A stretch of DNA of 49,594 nt, from NCBI GenBank assembly GCA_001512495.1, contig LFRU01000065.1:1-49594 (forward strand). Direction: 5' to 3'. Every line of letters starts with the position of its first letter. Within the stretch, counting starts at the first letter, position 1. This stretch comes from Syntrophothermus sp. DTU052 (GTDB lineage: Bacteria; Bacillota; Syntrophomonadia; Syntrophomonadales; DTU052). The notes below the pieces were generated by a model. It was not told where the DNA came from and did no database searches. It saw only the letters and a program-made list of their open reading frames with translations. Shown here piece after piece: positions 8,830-17,067 of the stretch. The translations under genes were made by a program, and so were the position numbers.

Positions 8830-9560
8830 GCTTAAAGCCCGGAGAAACCCTGGATGATCTGACGAGAGACGGGATGAAGGTTATCCAGAGCAAAGATGGG
8901 TATCGTTTTTCTATGGATTCCGTTCTGCTGGCTCATTTTGCCGAAGTAAATCCCGGAGACGAAGTTTTGGACCTGGGCTGCGGCAGCGGGGTGATATCAT
9001 TCCTGCTGGCCGGCCGGCAGCCATCTTGCAGGATAACCGGCTTGGAGATTCAGCCGGAGTTGGCCGACCGCGCCCGGCGGGGCGCTGAGCATAATGGTGT
9101 AGCTCATCGGATGGGTGTTATTAATGGAGACCTTCGCCAGGCCGAGCTTTTCTTAGGAAATAGAAGGTTTAACCTGATAGTTGCCAATCCTCCCTTCTGG
9201 CGTCAGGGAGAAGGGAGACCGAACCCTGACCGGGAGAGGCTTATTGCCCGGCATGAGGTAGAGAGCACCCTGGAGGATTATGTCGAAGCGGCTCGACGCA
9301 TCCTGGTTCGCGGTGGGCGTCTGGCCATGGTCCACCGCGCAGACCGGATCCTGGAAATAGAGAATACCTGTGCGCAAAAAGGCCTGGCCTTAAGGAGAAT
9401 TCGTTTTATCCATCCCTATCTTGACCGGGATGCCAACCTGTTGTTGGTTGAGGCGGTCAAAGGCACGAAAGCAAGAGTAAGGATACTTCCTCCCCTGGTA
9501 GTCTACAACTCGGATGGGAGTTATACTGAGGAGATGCTAAGCATTTATTTTGAAGAATAA
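8826..9560 (+). CDS. yabB: tRNA1(Val) (adenine-N6)-methyltransferase-like protein (YabB/TrmN6)
   Basis: A 244-residue SAM-dependent methyltransferase. SAM motif I LDLGCGSGV lies near residue 50 and the N6-adenine catalytic motif NPPF near 120, followed by a HEVESTLEDYV segment typical of the TrmN6/YabB group. The family methylates A37 of tRNA-Val. Start chosen at GTG 8826, overlapping the yabA stop (GTGA), because a TTG-started extension (8802) would lie inside yabA without a ribosome site. The yazA gene that follows yabB in Bacillus is absent. Confidence 0.9.
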   Translation: MSLKPGETLDDLTRDGMKVIQSKDGYRFSMDSVLLAHFAEVNPGDEVLDLGCGSGVISFLLAGRQPSCRITGLEIQPELADRARRGAEHNGVAHRMGVINGDLRQAELFLGNRRFNLIVANPPFWRQGEGRPNPDRERLIARHEVESTLEDYVEAARRILVRGGRLAMVHRADRILEIENTCAQKGLALRRIRFIHPYLDRDANLLLVEAVKGTKARVRILPPLVVYNSDGSYTEEMLSIYFEE

Positions 9561-9639
9561 GCATGTAATTATGGGAACGGCAGCAATTGCCGGGAGGAGA
9601 ACCATCGAGGGAGGATAAAGAATTGGAGGCAATGCAGGT

Positions 9640-10476
9640 TTGGGAACCCTGTACATATGTGCGACTCCCATAGGCAACCTGGAAGATGCCAGTTACCGGC
9701 TGATCAGGATTTTACGTGAGGTTGATCTGATTGCCTGTGAGGATACCCGGCGTACACAGGTTCTCCTCCAACATTATCAGATCAAAAAACCGACCATCAG
9801 CTATTTCCAGCACAACCAGCGCAGCCGGGAAGATGTCCTGCTCGAACGGTTAAAAAAGGGGGACAGCGTAGCCCTGGTTTCCGATGCAGGGATGCCGGGG
9901 ATATCAGATCCCGGTCATCTGCTGATTGAAAGAGCGTGGAACGAGGGGATCGGGGTGGAGGTGATTCCGGGGCCGTCAGCCCTGATATCTGCCCTGGTGG
10001 TTTCGGGGCTGGATACCAGCTCCTTTGTCTTCGAGGGATTTCTCCCTTCACGAGCCGGTCAACGGAGGAGGGAGTTACAACGAATGGCACAGGAGGAGAG
10101 AACCATAGTTTTGTATGAATCCCCGCGCAGGCTGTTATCCCTGCTGCAGGACATGCTAGCAGTTTGGGGCAATCGCCGGGTAGCTGTAGCCCGTGAGCTT
10201 ACAAAGGTTCACGAAGAGGTTAAGCGGGGACTTATATCCGAGGTGATTTCCTACTATGAAGAGTTTCCTCCCCGAGGCGAGATCACCGTGGTTGTAGAGG
10301 GATATAAAAAAGAGAGGACGCCGGAATTGGACAAGATATGTAGCGAGGTTATGCAACTGATGGAGCAGGGGGTAGAAAAAAAAGAGGCCCTTTCTCAAAA
10401 GGCCCGTGAGTACAAGGTAAAAAAATCTGACTTGTACAATCGATTATTAAAAAGTGACGGCAATGACCATTTTTAG
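9640..10476 (+). CDS. rsmI: 16S rRNA 2'-O-ribose C1402 methyltransferase RsmI
   Basis: A 278-residue tetrapyrrole-methylase-fold enzyme. Family motifs: LYICATPIGNLEDAS at the N-terminus, ACEDTRRTQVLL, SDAGMPGISDPG, and the SAM-site segment VIPGPSALISALVVSGL. It adds the 2'-O-methyl at C1402 in the 16S decoding centre. Start is TTG with GGAGG 10 bases upstream. The short C-terminal helical tail (KKEALSQKAREYKVKKSDLYNRLL) is also typical. It is convergent with abrB and the two reading frames overlap by 4 bases at their ends. Confidence 0.95.
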   Translation: MGTLYICATPIGNLEDASYRLIRILREVDLIACEDTRRTQVLLQHYQIKKPTISYFQHNQRSREDVLLERLKKGDSVALVSDAGMPGISDPGHLLIERAWNEGIGVEVIPGPSALISALVVSGLDTSSFVFEGFLPSRAGQRRRELQRMAQEERTIVLYESPRRLLSLLQDMLAVWGNRRVAVARELTKVHEEVKRGLISEVISYYEEFPPRGEITVVVEGYKKERTPELDKICSEVMQLMEQGVEKKEALSQKAREYKVKKSDLYNRLLKSDGNDHF

Positions 10477-10724
10477 CCAACCGCTTTCGCGATTTCCGTA
10501 AGACAATGAGTGCATATGTTTTTGCCCTTGTAATGCTGAACATCTTCAGCATTTCCGCAGAATATGCATGCGGGTTCATACTTCTTAAGGATGATTTTTT
10601 CGTTGTCAACATAGATTTCAAGGGCATCTTTTTCTTCTATTCCCATAGTTCTCCTGAGCTCGATGGGGATAACTATTCTGCCCAGCTCGTCCACCTTGCG
10701 AACAACGCCCGTTGACTTCATCAT
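10473..10724 (-). CDS. abrB: AbrB-family transition-state regulator
   Basis: An 83-residue protein with the AbrB N-terminal swapped-hairpin DNA-binding domain (GVVRKVDELGRIVIPIELRRTMGI, residues ~6-30; this is the classic signature). The C-terminus has CIFC ... CTHC, a possible zinc ribbon of the clostridial AbrB type, unlike Bacillus AbrB. In Bacillus AbrB represses post-exponential genes until Spo0A turns it off. GGAGG lies 11 bases before the first of two adjacent ATGs. A clear sigma-A promoter is present (see 10776-10804). Position between rsmI and metG matches Bacillus. Confidence 0.94.
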   Translation of the reverse strand: MMKSTGVVRKVDELGRIVIPIELRRTMGIEEKDALEIYVDNEKIILKKYEPACIFCGNAEDVQHYKGKNICTHCLTEIAKAVG

Positions 10725-10775
10725 GCTACTATAAACCTCCTTTATCTACAAAATTTGTGTCCAGGTGTCAGATAA

Positions 10776-10804
10776 AGGATACCAAGGCTGGGATAATTAG
10801 TCAA
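10776..10804 (-). promoter_or_regulatory. sigma-A promoter of abrB
   Basis: On the reverse strand, -35 TTGACT (10799-10804) and -10 TATCCT (10776-10781) are 17 bases apart. This gives a leader of about 45 bases before the ribosome site of abrB. Confidence 0.7.
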
Positions 10805-10854
10805 GCCTTTTTTCAACAAAAATGGACATTCTAATTGGATAATTGTGGTGAATT

Positions 10855-10883
10855 ATGACATTGTTGTTAATGGGCTTTATTTT
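10855..10883 (+). promoter_or_regulatory. candidate promoter of metG
   Basis: ATGACA (10855-10860), 17-base spacer, TATTTT (10878-10883). It is the best-spaced pair upstream of metG but matches the consensus only partly. Confidence 0.35.
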
Positions 10884-11055
10884 TCCGCGTGGTTAGGGCA
10901 AACTAGGTTAGGAGGAATTATCCTTTTTTCGATTCTTTTCCGGATAAATCCGGCAAATTGCCTGGCGTTCTTCCGGGGTCATACCTGGGTAACGGGTGCC
11001 TTAACTTATCAAGGCCTGGCGGCAAATCAATAATTCAGACTGGAGGCGGCTTATA

Positions 11056-12999
11056 TTGAGCGACAGAAAACCTTTTTACATCACAACCCCGATTTATTAT
11101 CCCAGTGACAACCTACATATCGGACATGCGTATACAACCGTGGCTGCGGACTGCAGTGCACGTTTCAAGCGAATGCAGGGTTATGATGTTTTTTATTTGA
11201 CCGGAACCGATGAACACGGGCAGAAGATAGAGCGGGTGGCCCGGGAAAAGGGCGTGGAGACCAAGGCCTACGTGGATAAAATTGTGGCCAACATAAAAGT
11301 ACTGTGGGAAAAATTATTGATTACCAACGATGACTTTATAAGAACTACCGAGCTGCGCCATGAAAAAGCGGTACAGGAGATCTTTCAGCGCATATATGAC
11401 AAAGGAGACATATACAAGTCAGTTTATAAGGGCTGGTACTGCACCCCCTGCGAAGCATTCTGGACGGAGCGGCAGCTGGTGGATGGCAAATGCCCGGATT
11501 GTGAACGGCCGGTGGAAATGATGAGCGAGGAGAGCTTCTTCTTCGCCATGTCGAAATATCAAGATCGTTTGTTAAAGCATATTGAGGAACACCCGGAGTT
11601 CATCCAACCGGAATCGCGCCGTAATGAGATGGTAAACTTCATCAAGGGGGGGCTGGAGGATCTGTGTGTTTCCCGGACTACCTTTCAATGGGGGATACCG
11701 GTTCCGTTCCAGGAAGGCCACATTATTTATGTGTGGTTTGACGCCTTGACCAACTACCTGACCGCTATTGGTTTCGGATCAGAGCCGGAAAAGTTTGAAC
11801 GTTACTGGCCCTGTGATGTCCACCTCGTGGGTAAGGATATTGTCAGGTTCCACACCGTCATATGGCCGATTATATTGATGGCGGCTGATCTGCCTCTGCC
11901 GAAACAGGTCTTCGGCCACGGCTGGTTGATGCTCGAAGGCGGCAAAATGTCCAAATCCAAAGGAAATGTTATTGACCCTCTGGTGCTTATAGACAAGTAT
12001 GGGGTGGATGCGGTCCGCTACTACCTCCTGAAGGAAATGACCTATGGAATGGATGGTTATTATTCGGAGGATATGCTGGTAAGCCGTATTAACGCTGACC
12101 TGGCCAATGACCTGGGGAATCTTATCAGCCGGACCGCCGCGATGGTGGGGAGGTATTTTGACGGTATTGTACCGGCGCCAGTTGAGCCAGATGACCTGGA
12201 CCGGGAATTGAAGGAAACCGCACGGGAAGCAGTTTTGGAGTGCGAGAAACAACTGGATCGCATCGATTACTCGGCGGCACTGGGGGCGATCTGGCGACTG
12301 GTAAGCCGGGCCAACAAGTATATTGACGAAACCGCACCCTGGGTTCTGGCCCGGGAAGAGGCTTCCCGGGGAAGACTGGCCACCGTGATTTACAATCTGG
12401 TTGAGTCCATAAGGATTATAACCGTGGCTGCAGCTCCCTTTATGCCCACGCTGCCGGTTCGGGTTAATGAGCAGTTTTCGTTTTTCAAAGACCCGGAACG
12501 GATTACCTGGGAAGAGGCCAAAAGTTGGGGCCTGCTGGTTCCAGGCGGTAAAGTTCACAAGAAAGAGAATCTGTTCCCCCGGGTGGAAGCCGATCAGCAT
12601 AAAAAGATGAATGCCAAAAAGGAAGATAAAGGCCCGGATAAGCCCGCCGTGGAGGCGGCTCAGAACCGTGAGGGTGAGTACATTACTATCGAGGATTTTG
12701 CCCGCCTGGATCTGAGGGTGGCGGAAGTCAAGGCCGCCGAAAAGATGAAAAAAGCAGACAAGCTTTTGGTCCTGACTCTGCAGGTGGGGGATGAGGAAAG
12801 GAAGGTAGTCTCAGGCATTGCTCCCTGGTACGCCCCGGAAGAATTGGTAGGTAAAAAGGTGGTACTGGTTGCCAATCTGCAGCCGACCAAGCTGCGCGGG
12901 GTGATGTCAGAAGGGATGATCCTGGCGGCCAGCGAGGGGGACCGCTTGGAGGTGCTGACCCTGGCCTCTGACTTTCCTTCGGGGGGCAAGGTCAGATGA
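11056..12999 (+). CDS. metG: Methionyl-tRNA synthetase with C-terminal tRNA-binding domain
   Basis: A 647-residue class I synthetase that charges tRNA-Met. HIGH motif (NLHIGHAYT) near residue 20, the zinc knuckle CTPC ... CPDC near 127-147, and KMSKSKGN near 298. After a lysine-rich linker (~515-540) comes an EMAP/Trbp111-type tRNA-binding domain (DLRVAEVKAAEKMKKADKLL ... SEGMILAAS), which supports dimerisation and tRNA binding. Length fits the long MetG form. TTG start with GGAGG 9 bases upstream. The stop overlaps tatD (ATGA). Confidence 0.97.
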   Translation: MSDRKPFYITTPIYYPSDNLHIGHAYTTVAADCSARFKRMQGYDVFYLTGTDEHGQKIERVAREKGVETKAYVDKIVANIKVLWEKLLITNDDFIRTTELRHEKAVQEIFQRIYDKGDIYKSVYKGWYCTPCEAFWTERQLVDGKCPDCERPVEMMSEESFFFAMSKYQDRLLKHIEEHPEFIQPESRRNEMVNFIKGGLEDLCVSRTTFQWGIPVPFQEGHIIYVWFDALTNYLTAIGFGSEPEKFERYWPCDVHLVGKDIVRFHTVIWPIILMAADLPLPKQVFGHGWLMLEGGKMSKSKGNVIDPLVLIDKYGVDAVRYYLLKEMTYGMDGYYSEDMLVSRINADLANDLGNLISRTAAMVGRYFDGIVPAPVEPDDLDRELKETAREAVLECEKQLDRIDYSAALGAIWRLVSRANKYIDETAPWVLAREEASRGRLATVIYNLVESIRIITVAAAPFMPTLPVRVNEQFSFFKDPERITWEEAKSWGLLVPGGKVHKKENLFPRVEADQHKKMNAKKEDKGPDKPAVEAAQNREGEYITIEDFARLDLRVAEVKAAEKMKKADKLLVLTLQVGDEERKVVSGIAPWYAPEELVGKKVVLVANLQPTKLRGVMSEGMILAASEGDRLEVLTLASDFPSGGKVR

Positions 13000-13784
13000 G
13001 GCAGCAGCCGGAATCGCTTACTGTTATCGACTCCCATGCTCATCTTCAGGATCCCCGTTTTGCCGAGGATGTGGAAGAGGTAATCGCAAGAGCCATCCAG
13101 GGCGGTGTGGAAATGATAATCTGCATCGGCTATGATTTGGAGTCCTCGCGGGCGGCGGTGGAACTGACCCGCCGCCACCGTGAGATCCGGGCGGTGGTTG
13201 GGATACATCCCCATGACGCTAAAACGATTAACGACCGGGTGCTGGCCGAGGTATGGGATCTGGCACGTGATCCCAGGGTTGTTGCCATCGGGGAGACGGG
13301 CCTTGACTACTATCGAAACCTGTCGTCCCCTGATGAACAGAGAAAGGGCTTTCGTGCCCAAATAAACCTGGCAAAGAAACTGGGCAAACCCATCGTAATT
13401 CATGACCGTGATGCCCATGAAGAGGTCTTATCAATAATAAAGCAGGAGAAAGCCGGTGCCAACGGGGGCATCATGCATTGCTATTCGGGACGGCTGCCCC
13501 TGGCAGTCGAGTTGATGAAACAGGGATTCATGATCTCCTTCGCCGGTCCCCTCACGTTCAGCAATGCTAAAAAGTCAGTAGAGGTGGCTGCGCGGGTGCC
13601 TCTGGACAGAATTCTGGTGGAAACCGACTGCCCTTACCTGACCCCGGAGCCTTACCGGGGCAAGAGAAACGAACCCTTGTATGTTTGGGAGGTAGCCAAA
13701 AAGCTGGCGGAGATTCACCGCAAGAGCTTGCAGGAGATTGCCTACATCACCGCTTATAACACCCGTCGGGTTCTGGGGCTATAG
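12996..13784 (+). CDS. tatD: TatD-family metal-dependent hydrolase/DNase (YabD)
   Basis: A 262-residue TIM-barrel amidohydrolase-type nuclease. Metal ligands are visible: DSHAHLQD, Glu in IGETGLDYY, His in IVIHDRDA, HCYSG, and the terminal Asp in ETDCPYLTPEP. Family members are 3'-5' DNases or general metallohydrolases. The start overlaps the metG stop by 4 bp, giving a coupled metG-tatD pair as in Bacillus. Confidence 0.93.
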   Translation: MRQQPESLTVIDSHAHLQDPRFAEDVEEVIARAIQGGVEMIICIGYDLESSRAAVELTRRHREIRAVVGIHPHDAKTINDRVLAEVWDLARDPRVVAIGETGLDYYRNLSSPDEQRKGFRAQINLAKKLGKPIVIHDRDAHEEVLSIIKQEKAGANGGIMHCYSGRLPLAVELMKQGFMISFAGPLTFSNAKKSVEVAARVPLDRILVETDCPYLTPEPYRGKRNEPLYVWEVAKKLAEIHRKSLQEIAYITAYNTRRVLGL

Positions 13785-13804
13785 TCGACAAGCGGCTGGA
13801 GGAA

Positions 13805-13897
13805 ATGTTTCCTGGTGCCGAACGGAATCGGATATTCAAGAAATATGGCGACGATTTCTTGAAGAGCAGCGGCAATACAGTAATAATCTGGAAATAA
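13805..13897 (+). CDS. possible 30-residue peptide
   Basis: ATG at 13805 directly follows GGAGG (2-base gap, unusually close) and encodes a basic, amphipathic-looking peptide starting MFPGAERNRIFKKYGDDFL and ending VIIWK. It lies between tatD and the rpfB-like gene. No family is recognised. It may equally be a chance frame or the remnant of a longer gene; the same frame stays open upstream into tatD. Confidence 0.25.
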   Translation: MFPGAERNRIFKKYGDDFLKSSGNTVIIWK

Positions 13898-13899
13898 AA

Positions 13900-13929
13900 T
13901 TGACTAACCCTCCTGGATTCTTTTACAAT
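13900..13929 (+). promoter_or_regulatory. sigma-A promoter of the rpfB-like gene
   Basis: TTGACT (13900-13905), 18-base spacer, TACAAT (13924-13929). It lies 30-60 bases before the start of the rpfB-like gene, inside the gap after tatD. Confidence 0.7.
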
Positions 13930-13993
13930 TATAAAGTCCCAGTGAAAGGGGGGTTGGTTTATTCTGGATTTCAAAAACAGAAAGAATAGGGTA

Positions 13994-14923
13994 ATGGGGA
14001 TCGGGATTGCAGTTATCACCCTGACCCTTGTTACCTATTCCTGCTTGGAGAAATCTGTAACCATTAAAGTTGATGGCAAGGTGATCGAACAGCGAACCTT
14101 TAAGCAAACAGTGGGCGAGGTCCTCGAGGCCAACAACATACAGCTTGATCCGCACGACCAGGTTACACCGGGGTTGCAAGCAGCGGTAAAAGAGAATATG
14201 GTGATTAATGTTGTCCGCGCATTTCCGGTAACCGTAATCGCCGATGGAGAAACCAGAGAGATAATCAGTATCCCTGTAAAAGTGGAAAATGTGTTGCAGC
14301 AGGCGGGAATAGAGTTAGGGGAAAGGGATTTGGTTTCGGCCAATCTCGATGACCTTACCTCCGGAGGACAAGTTATCAAGGTTACCCGGGTGGCAGAGGA
14401 GACAATGGAGGTAACGACCCCGGTACCTTACAGCCGGGAGTATGTCAATGACAATAATCTGGAGATGGGTCTGACCCGGACGGTCAGTCGGGGAAAGCCG
14501 GGGCAGATGCGTCAAGTGGTTAAGGTTACCTACCACGACGGCGAAGAGGTTAAGAGAGAGGTATTGTCTTCCGAATTAATAAAACCTCCGGTTAAGGAAG
14601 TTGTTGCCAGGGGAACTATTACTTCCGTTTCCCGGGGCAGTTTAAGACTGGACTTTCAACGGGTGATGATGGCTGAAGCGACCGCCTACACTTATACCGG
14701 GCGCAATACCGCCACCGGTAAACGTCCGGCTGTTGGTCTGGTTTCAGTGGATCCGAAGGTTATTCCAATGGGAACCCGTCTTTATATAGAGGGCTACGGC
14801 TTTGCAACTGCTGCTGACCGTGGGTCTTCCATCAAAGGCAACAAGATTGATGTTTTCCTGGAATCCAAGGAAGCTTGTATCAAATGGGGACGCCGCTGGG
14901 TTAAGGTTTACGTATTGAAATAA
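13994..14923 (+). CDS. YabE/RpfB-like protein: DUF348 x2, G5 and 3D domains
   Basis: A 309-residue surface protein. An N-terminal membrane segment (GIGIAVITLTLVTYSCL) is followed by two DUF348 repeats (~20-60 and ~75-120), a G5 domain (~130-205), and a C-terminal 3D domain containing the three aspartates (VSVDPKVIPMG, AADRGS, KIDVFLES) seen in MltA/resuscitation-factor-type muralytic enzymes. Expected role: peptidoglycan cleavage outside the cell. The ATG at 13994 has a poor ribosome site; ATT/CTG codons at 13961/13964 lie at good distance from AAAGGGGGG and would add a basic N-terminus, so the true start is open. Bacillus places yabE here too. Confidence 0.9.
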   Translation: MGIGIAVITLTLVTYSCLEKSVTIKVDGKVIEQRTFKQTVGEVLEANNIQLDPHDQVTPGLQAAVKENMVINVVRAFPVTVIADGETREIISIPVKVENVLQQAGIELGERDLVSANLDDLTSGGQVIKVTRVAEETMEVTTPVPYSREYVNDNNLEMGLTRTVSRGKPGQMRQVVKVTYHDGEEVKREVLSSELIKPPVKEVVARGTITSVSRGSLRLDFQRVMMAEATAYTYTGRNTATGKRPAVGLVSVDPKVIPMGTRLYIEGYGFATAADRGSSIKGNKIDVFLESKEACIKWGRRWVKVYVLK

Positions 14924-15009
14924 GGTCCGGCATTACCTGCCGCTTATTGCCAGAATCTTTTGGTTTTCGAGTTGAGAGAATAATCAACAAGGCGATAAGC
15001 GAGGAGGTG

Positions 15010-15546
15010 ATGGAACTGCGGGGCAAGGCTTTGCCAATTCTGATCCTTATGGCAATACTTTCAACCCTGGTCATTGCAGGTTGTAACCGGGATGAGCAGG
15101 CACCAAGACGACCGGTCACACCACGGGAAAAAACCACCACTGAGGATTCAACTCTCACCAGGAAGGCTCAGCAGCCGCCAACCCAGGCAACAGCTACCGA
15201 AATCCGCAAATTGGCCGACCGGCTGACTAATAAGGCGGTAGAGGTGAAAGGGGTTCGTTCGGCAACGGTTGTGGTACAACCTGCCAATAACAGGTATACG
15301 GTTCTGGTGGGCCTGACTTTGAATTCGGAAGTAAAACAAGATCAAACCAGCGCGATTAAAAAAGAGGTTTCCGAAAAACTGAGCAAGACAGACAAGAGAA
15401 TTAATCGAGTGCTGGTAACGACCAACCCGGAGCTGGTGAGAAGGATAGAAGACATTGCCCGGGGTATTTTGGGCGGCAAGCCGGTACAAAGCTTTGCAGA
15501 AGAGATAACCGAGGTAACCAGAAGAATTGCACCCACTATTGATTAA
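15010..15546 (+). CDS. YhcN/YlaJ-type sporulation lipoprotein
   Basis: About 178 residues with a lipoprotein signal peptide ending in the lipobox VIAGC (Cys25), a Pro/Thr-rich linker, then a domain with the pattern ADRLTNKAVEVKGVRSATVVV ... YTVLVGL, resembling YhcN/YlaJ proteins found in spores. The start is uncertain: AGGAGGTG touches the ATG at 15010, and CTG 15016 or the upstream TTG 14947 are alternatives. It occupies the place where Bacillus has rnmV, between yabE and rsmA. A terminator follows. Confidence 0.72.
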   Translation: MELRGKALPILILMAILSTLVIAGCNRDEQAPRRPVTPREKTTTEDSTLTRKAQQPPTQATATEIRKLADRLTNKAVEVKGVRSATVVVQPANNRYTVLVGLTLNSEVKQDQTSAIKKEVSEKLSKTDKRINRVLVTTNPELVRRIEDIARGILGGKPVQSFAEEITEVTRRIAPTID

Positions 15547-15565
15547 TCATTTTATGACAACAAAG

Positions 15566-15592
15566 AACCTGGGAATGAATCCCGGGTTTTTT
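15566..15592 (+). terminator. terminator after the lipoprotein gene
   Basis: Stem AACCTGGGA (15566-15574) / TCCCGGGTT (15580-15588) with one G-U pair, 5-base loop, then six T. It separates the lipoprotein gene from rsmA. Confidence 0.85.
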
Positions 15593-15593
15593 G

Positions 15594-15622
15594 TTGCGAA
15601 ATATTTTGTAGTAAAATAATAC
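15594..15622 (+). promoter_or_regulatory. candidate promoter of rsmA
   Basis: TTGCGA (15594-15599), 17-base spacer, TAATAC (15617-15622), just after the terminator and 22 bases before the rsmA start. Partial matches only. Confidence 0.4.
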
Positions 15623-15643
15623 TAGCTTAATGAGTAAGGCAGG

Positions 15644-16507
15644 ATGCTTGCTTTGGATAATGCTACTCTTTCCGGTGTGCGACGCCTGCTGGCGGAAAAG
15701 GGGCTGCGACCGCATAAAGGGTTGGGACAGAATTTCCTGGTTGATAAGAATATATTACAAAAAATAACGACTGCCGCTGAATGCACGAAAAATGACGTGG
15801 TCCTGGAAATTGGCGCCGGATTGGGTGCCTTAACCTTGTGTTTGGCGGATTTGGCCGGTCAAGTTGTTGCGGTTGAGATTGATAAGAAGCTGATTCCCAT
15901 TCTACAAAAGGTATTCGAGTCCAGGTCCAATATTGCCTTAATATCAGGAGATATTCTGGCCTTAGATTGGGAAAAGGAGATTTTTGGTTTTCTTAAGAGC
16001 CCTCGAGACAAGATTATAATCTGCGCTAACCTTCCGTATTACATAACCAGCCCTGTTATTTTTAAGATCCTGGAACACAGAAACCGGATCAGACAGGCGG
16101 TGCTGATGGTACAACGGGAGGTGGCCGCTAGACTGCTGGCGGTTCCCGGGAGCAGAGACTATGGTTTGATAACCGTTAACGTCAATAGAATGGCTGAAGT
16201 TGAGATGATAGCCCGGGTATCCAGAAACTGTTTCTATCCTTCGCCGGAGGTGGATTCGGCTGTAATCAGGCTGTCTCCACGGTCCCGGTCTCCGGTTATG
16301 GTGGAGAACGAAGAGGTGTTTGCGGAGCTGGTCAAGGCCGCCTTTCAGGCCCGGCGCAAAACCATGTTGAATGTCCTGGTCAGCAGAAATATGGCGGATC
16401 GGGATAAGGCAATGGAGGTTCTTCTATCACTGGGAGTGGATCCTAATCGGAGGGGTGAAACCTTAAGCATAGAGGACTTTGCTCAGATTGCCAACCGCTT
16501 ATCGTAA
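15644..16507 (+). CDS. rsmA: 16S rRNA (adenine1518/1519-N6,N6)-dimethyltransferase
   Basis: A 287-residue KsgA/RsmA enzyme that dimethylates two adjacent adenines in helix 45 of 16S rRNA late in 30S assembly. N-terminal KGLGQNFLVDKNIL, SAM motif VLEIGAGLGALT, and the catalytic NLPYY (in ANLPYYITSPVI) are all present. Length is normal. The ribosome site is modest (AAGGCAGG next to ATG); TTG at 15653 is a possible alternative start. Next gene follows after 14 bases. Confidence 0.96.
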   Translation: MLALDNATLSGVRRLLAEKGLRPHKGLGQNFLVDKNILQKITTAAECTKNDVVLEIGAGLGALTLCLADLAGQVVAVEIDKKLIPILQKVFESRSNIALISGDILALDWEKEIFGFLKSPRDKIIICANLPYYITSPVIFKILEHRNRIRQAVLMVQREVAARLLAVPGSRDYGLITVNVNRMAEVEMIARVSRNCFYPSPEVDSAVIRLSPRSRSPVMVENEEVFAELVKAAFQARRKTMLNVLVSRNMADRDKAMEVLLSLGVDPNRRGETLSIEDFAQIANRLS

Positions 16508-16521
16508 AGGGGGAAGAAGTT

Positions 16522-16992
16522 ATGATGTTTATCAGCCCCACCCACGGCCGGTTAAGTTTGGAGCAAATGGTTGACGACATTCGTGCGTACATCGCAGAAG
16601 ACACCAGTTTTCAGTATAAACTAATCGTGGGTTCAGACTCCCAACCGCGTGATGTAACCTGCTTTGTCACGGCTATTATTGTACACCGCGTAGGAAAAGG
16701 AGCGCATTATTACTATACCAAAAGGTATGACCGCAAGATAACCAGCCTCCGCCAGCGTATCTTTTATGAAGCCTCTTTAAGCCTTGAAATGGCCGACAAA
16801 TTGTCGGAATGTCTCTCACGGAAAGAGGGCGACAACCTCAAGGTCGAGATTCATCTCGATGTGGGAACCCATGGGGAGACCAAGGAACTGGTTAAAGATA
16901 TCATTGGAATGGTTGTGGGCAGCGGTTTTGATGCCAGGATCAAACCTCATGCCAGTGGCGCCAGCAAGGTAGCGGATCGTCACACCAAGTAA
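16522..16992 (+). CDS. YkuK-like RNase H-fold protein (DUF458)
   Basis: A 156-residue protein matching the YkuK/DUF458 family, a predicted RNase H-like fold: LIVGSDSQ carries an Asp typical of the first catalytic position, EIHLDVGTHGETKELV holds further acidic residues, and the C-terminus ends ASGASKVADRHTK. No biochemical role is established for the family. GGGGGA precedes two consecutive ATGs. It sits directly behind rsmA and is probably co-transcribed. In Bacillus the rsmA neighbour is the spore protease gene yabG, not seen here. Confidence 0.8.
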   Translation: MMFISPTHGRLSLEQMVDDIRAYIAEDTSFQYKLIVGSDSQPRDVTCFVTAIIVHRVGKGAHYYYTKRYDRKITSLRQRIFYEASLSLEMADKLSECLSRKEGDNLKVEIHLDVGTHGETKELVKDIIGMVVGSGFDARIKPHASGASKVADRHTK

Positions 16993-17067
16993 GACTCTCG
17001 CTCTCCAAACGAGATACAAAAAGGATTAGATCAGGTGAGGCGCAGAAGTTTGGCTGGTTTCATGTTG

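Larger units (their letters stand above)
10725..11055. other. divergent abrB-metG intergenic region
   Basis: About 330 bases holding the abrB promoter on the reverse strand and a weaker metG promoter candidate. Palindrome CCGGAT-AA-ATCCGG is at 10940-10953. I looked for a T-box leader, expected for some aminoacyl-tRNA synthetase genes, and saw no GGTGGNACCGCG-type antiterminator sequence. A 62-codon GTG frame at 10845-11033 does not look like protein. Confidence 0.6.

Noticed and set aside
10845-11033. 62-codon GTG frame before metG
   Set aside because: Poor ribosome site, odd composition, and it lies in the promoter/leader region of metG.
10884-11055. T-box riboswitch before metG
   Set aside because: No conserved T-box antiterminator sequence and no terminator alternative could be found.
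13738-13989. 83-codon frame between tatD and the RpfB-like gene
   Set aside because: Starts deep inside tatD, lacks a ribosome site and runs across the sigma-A promoter.
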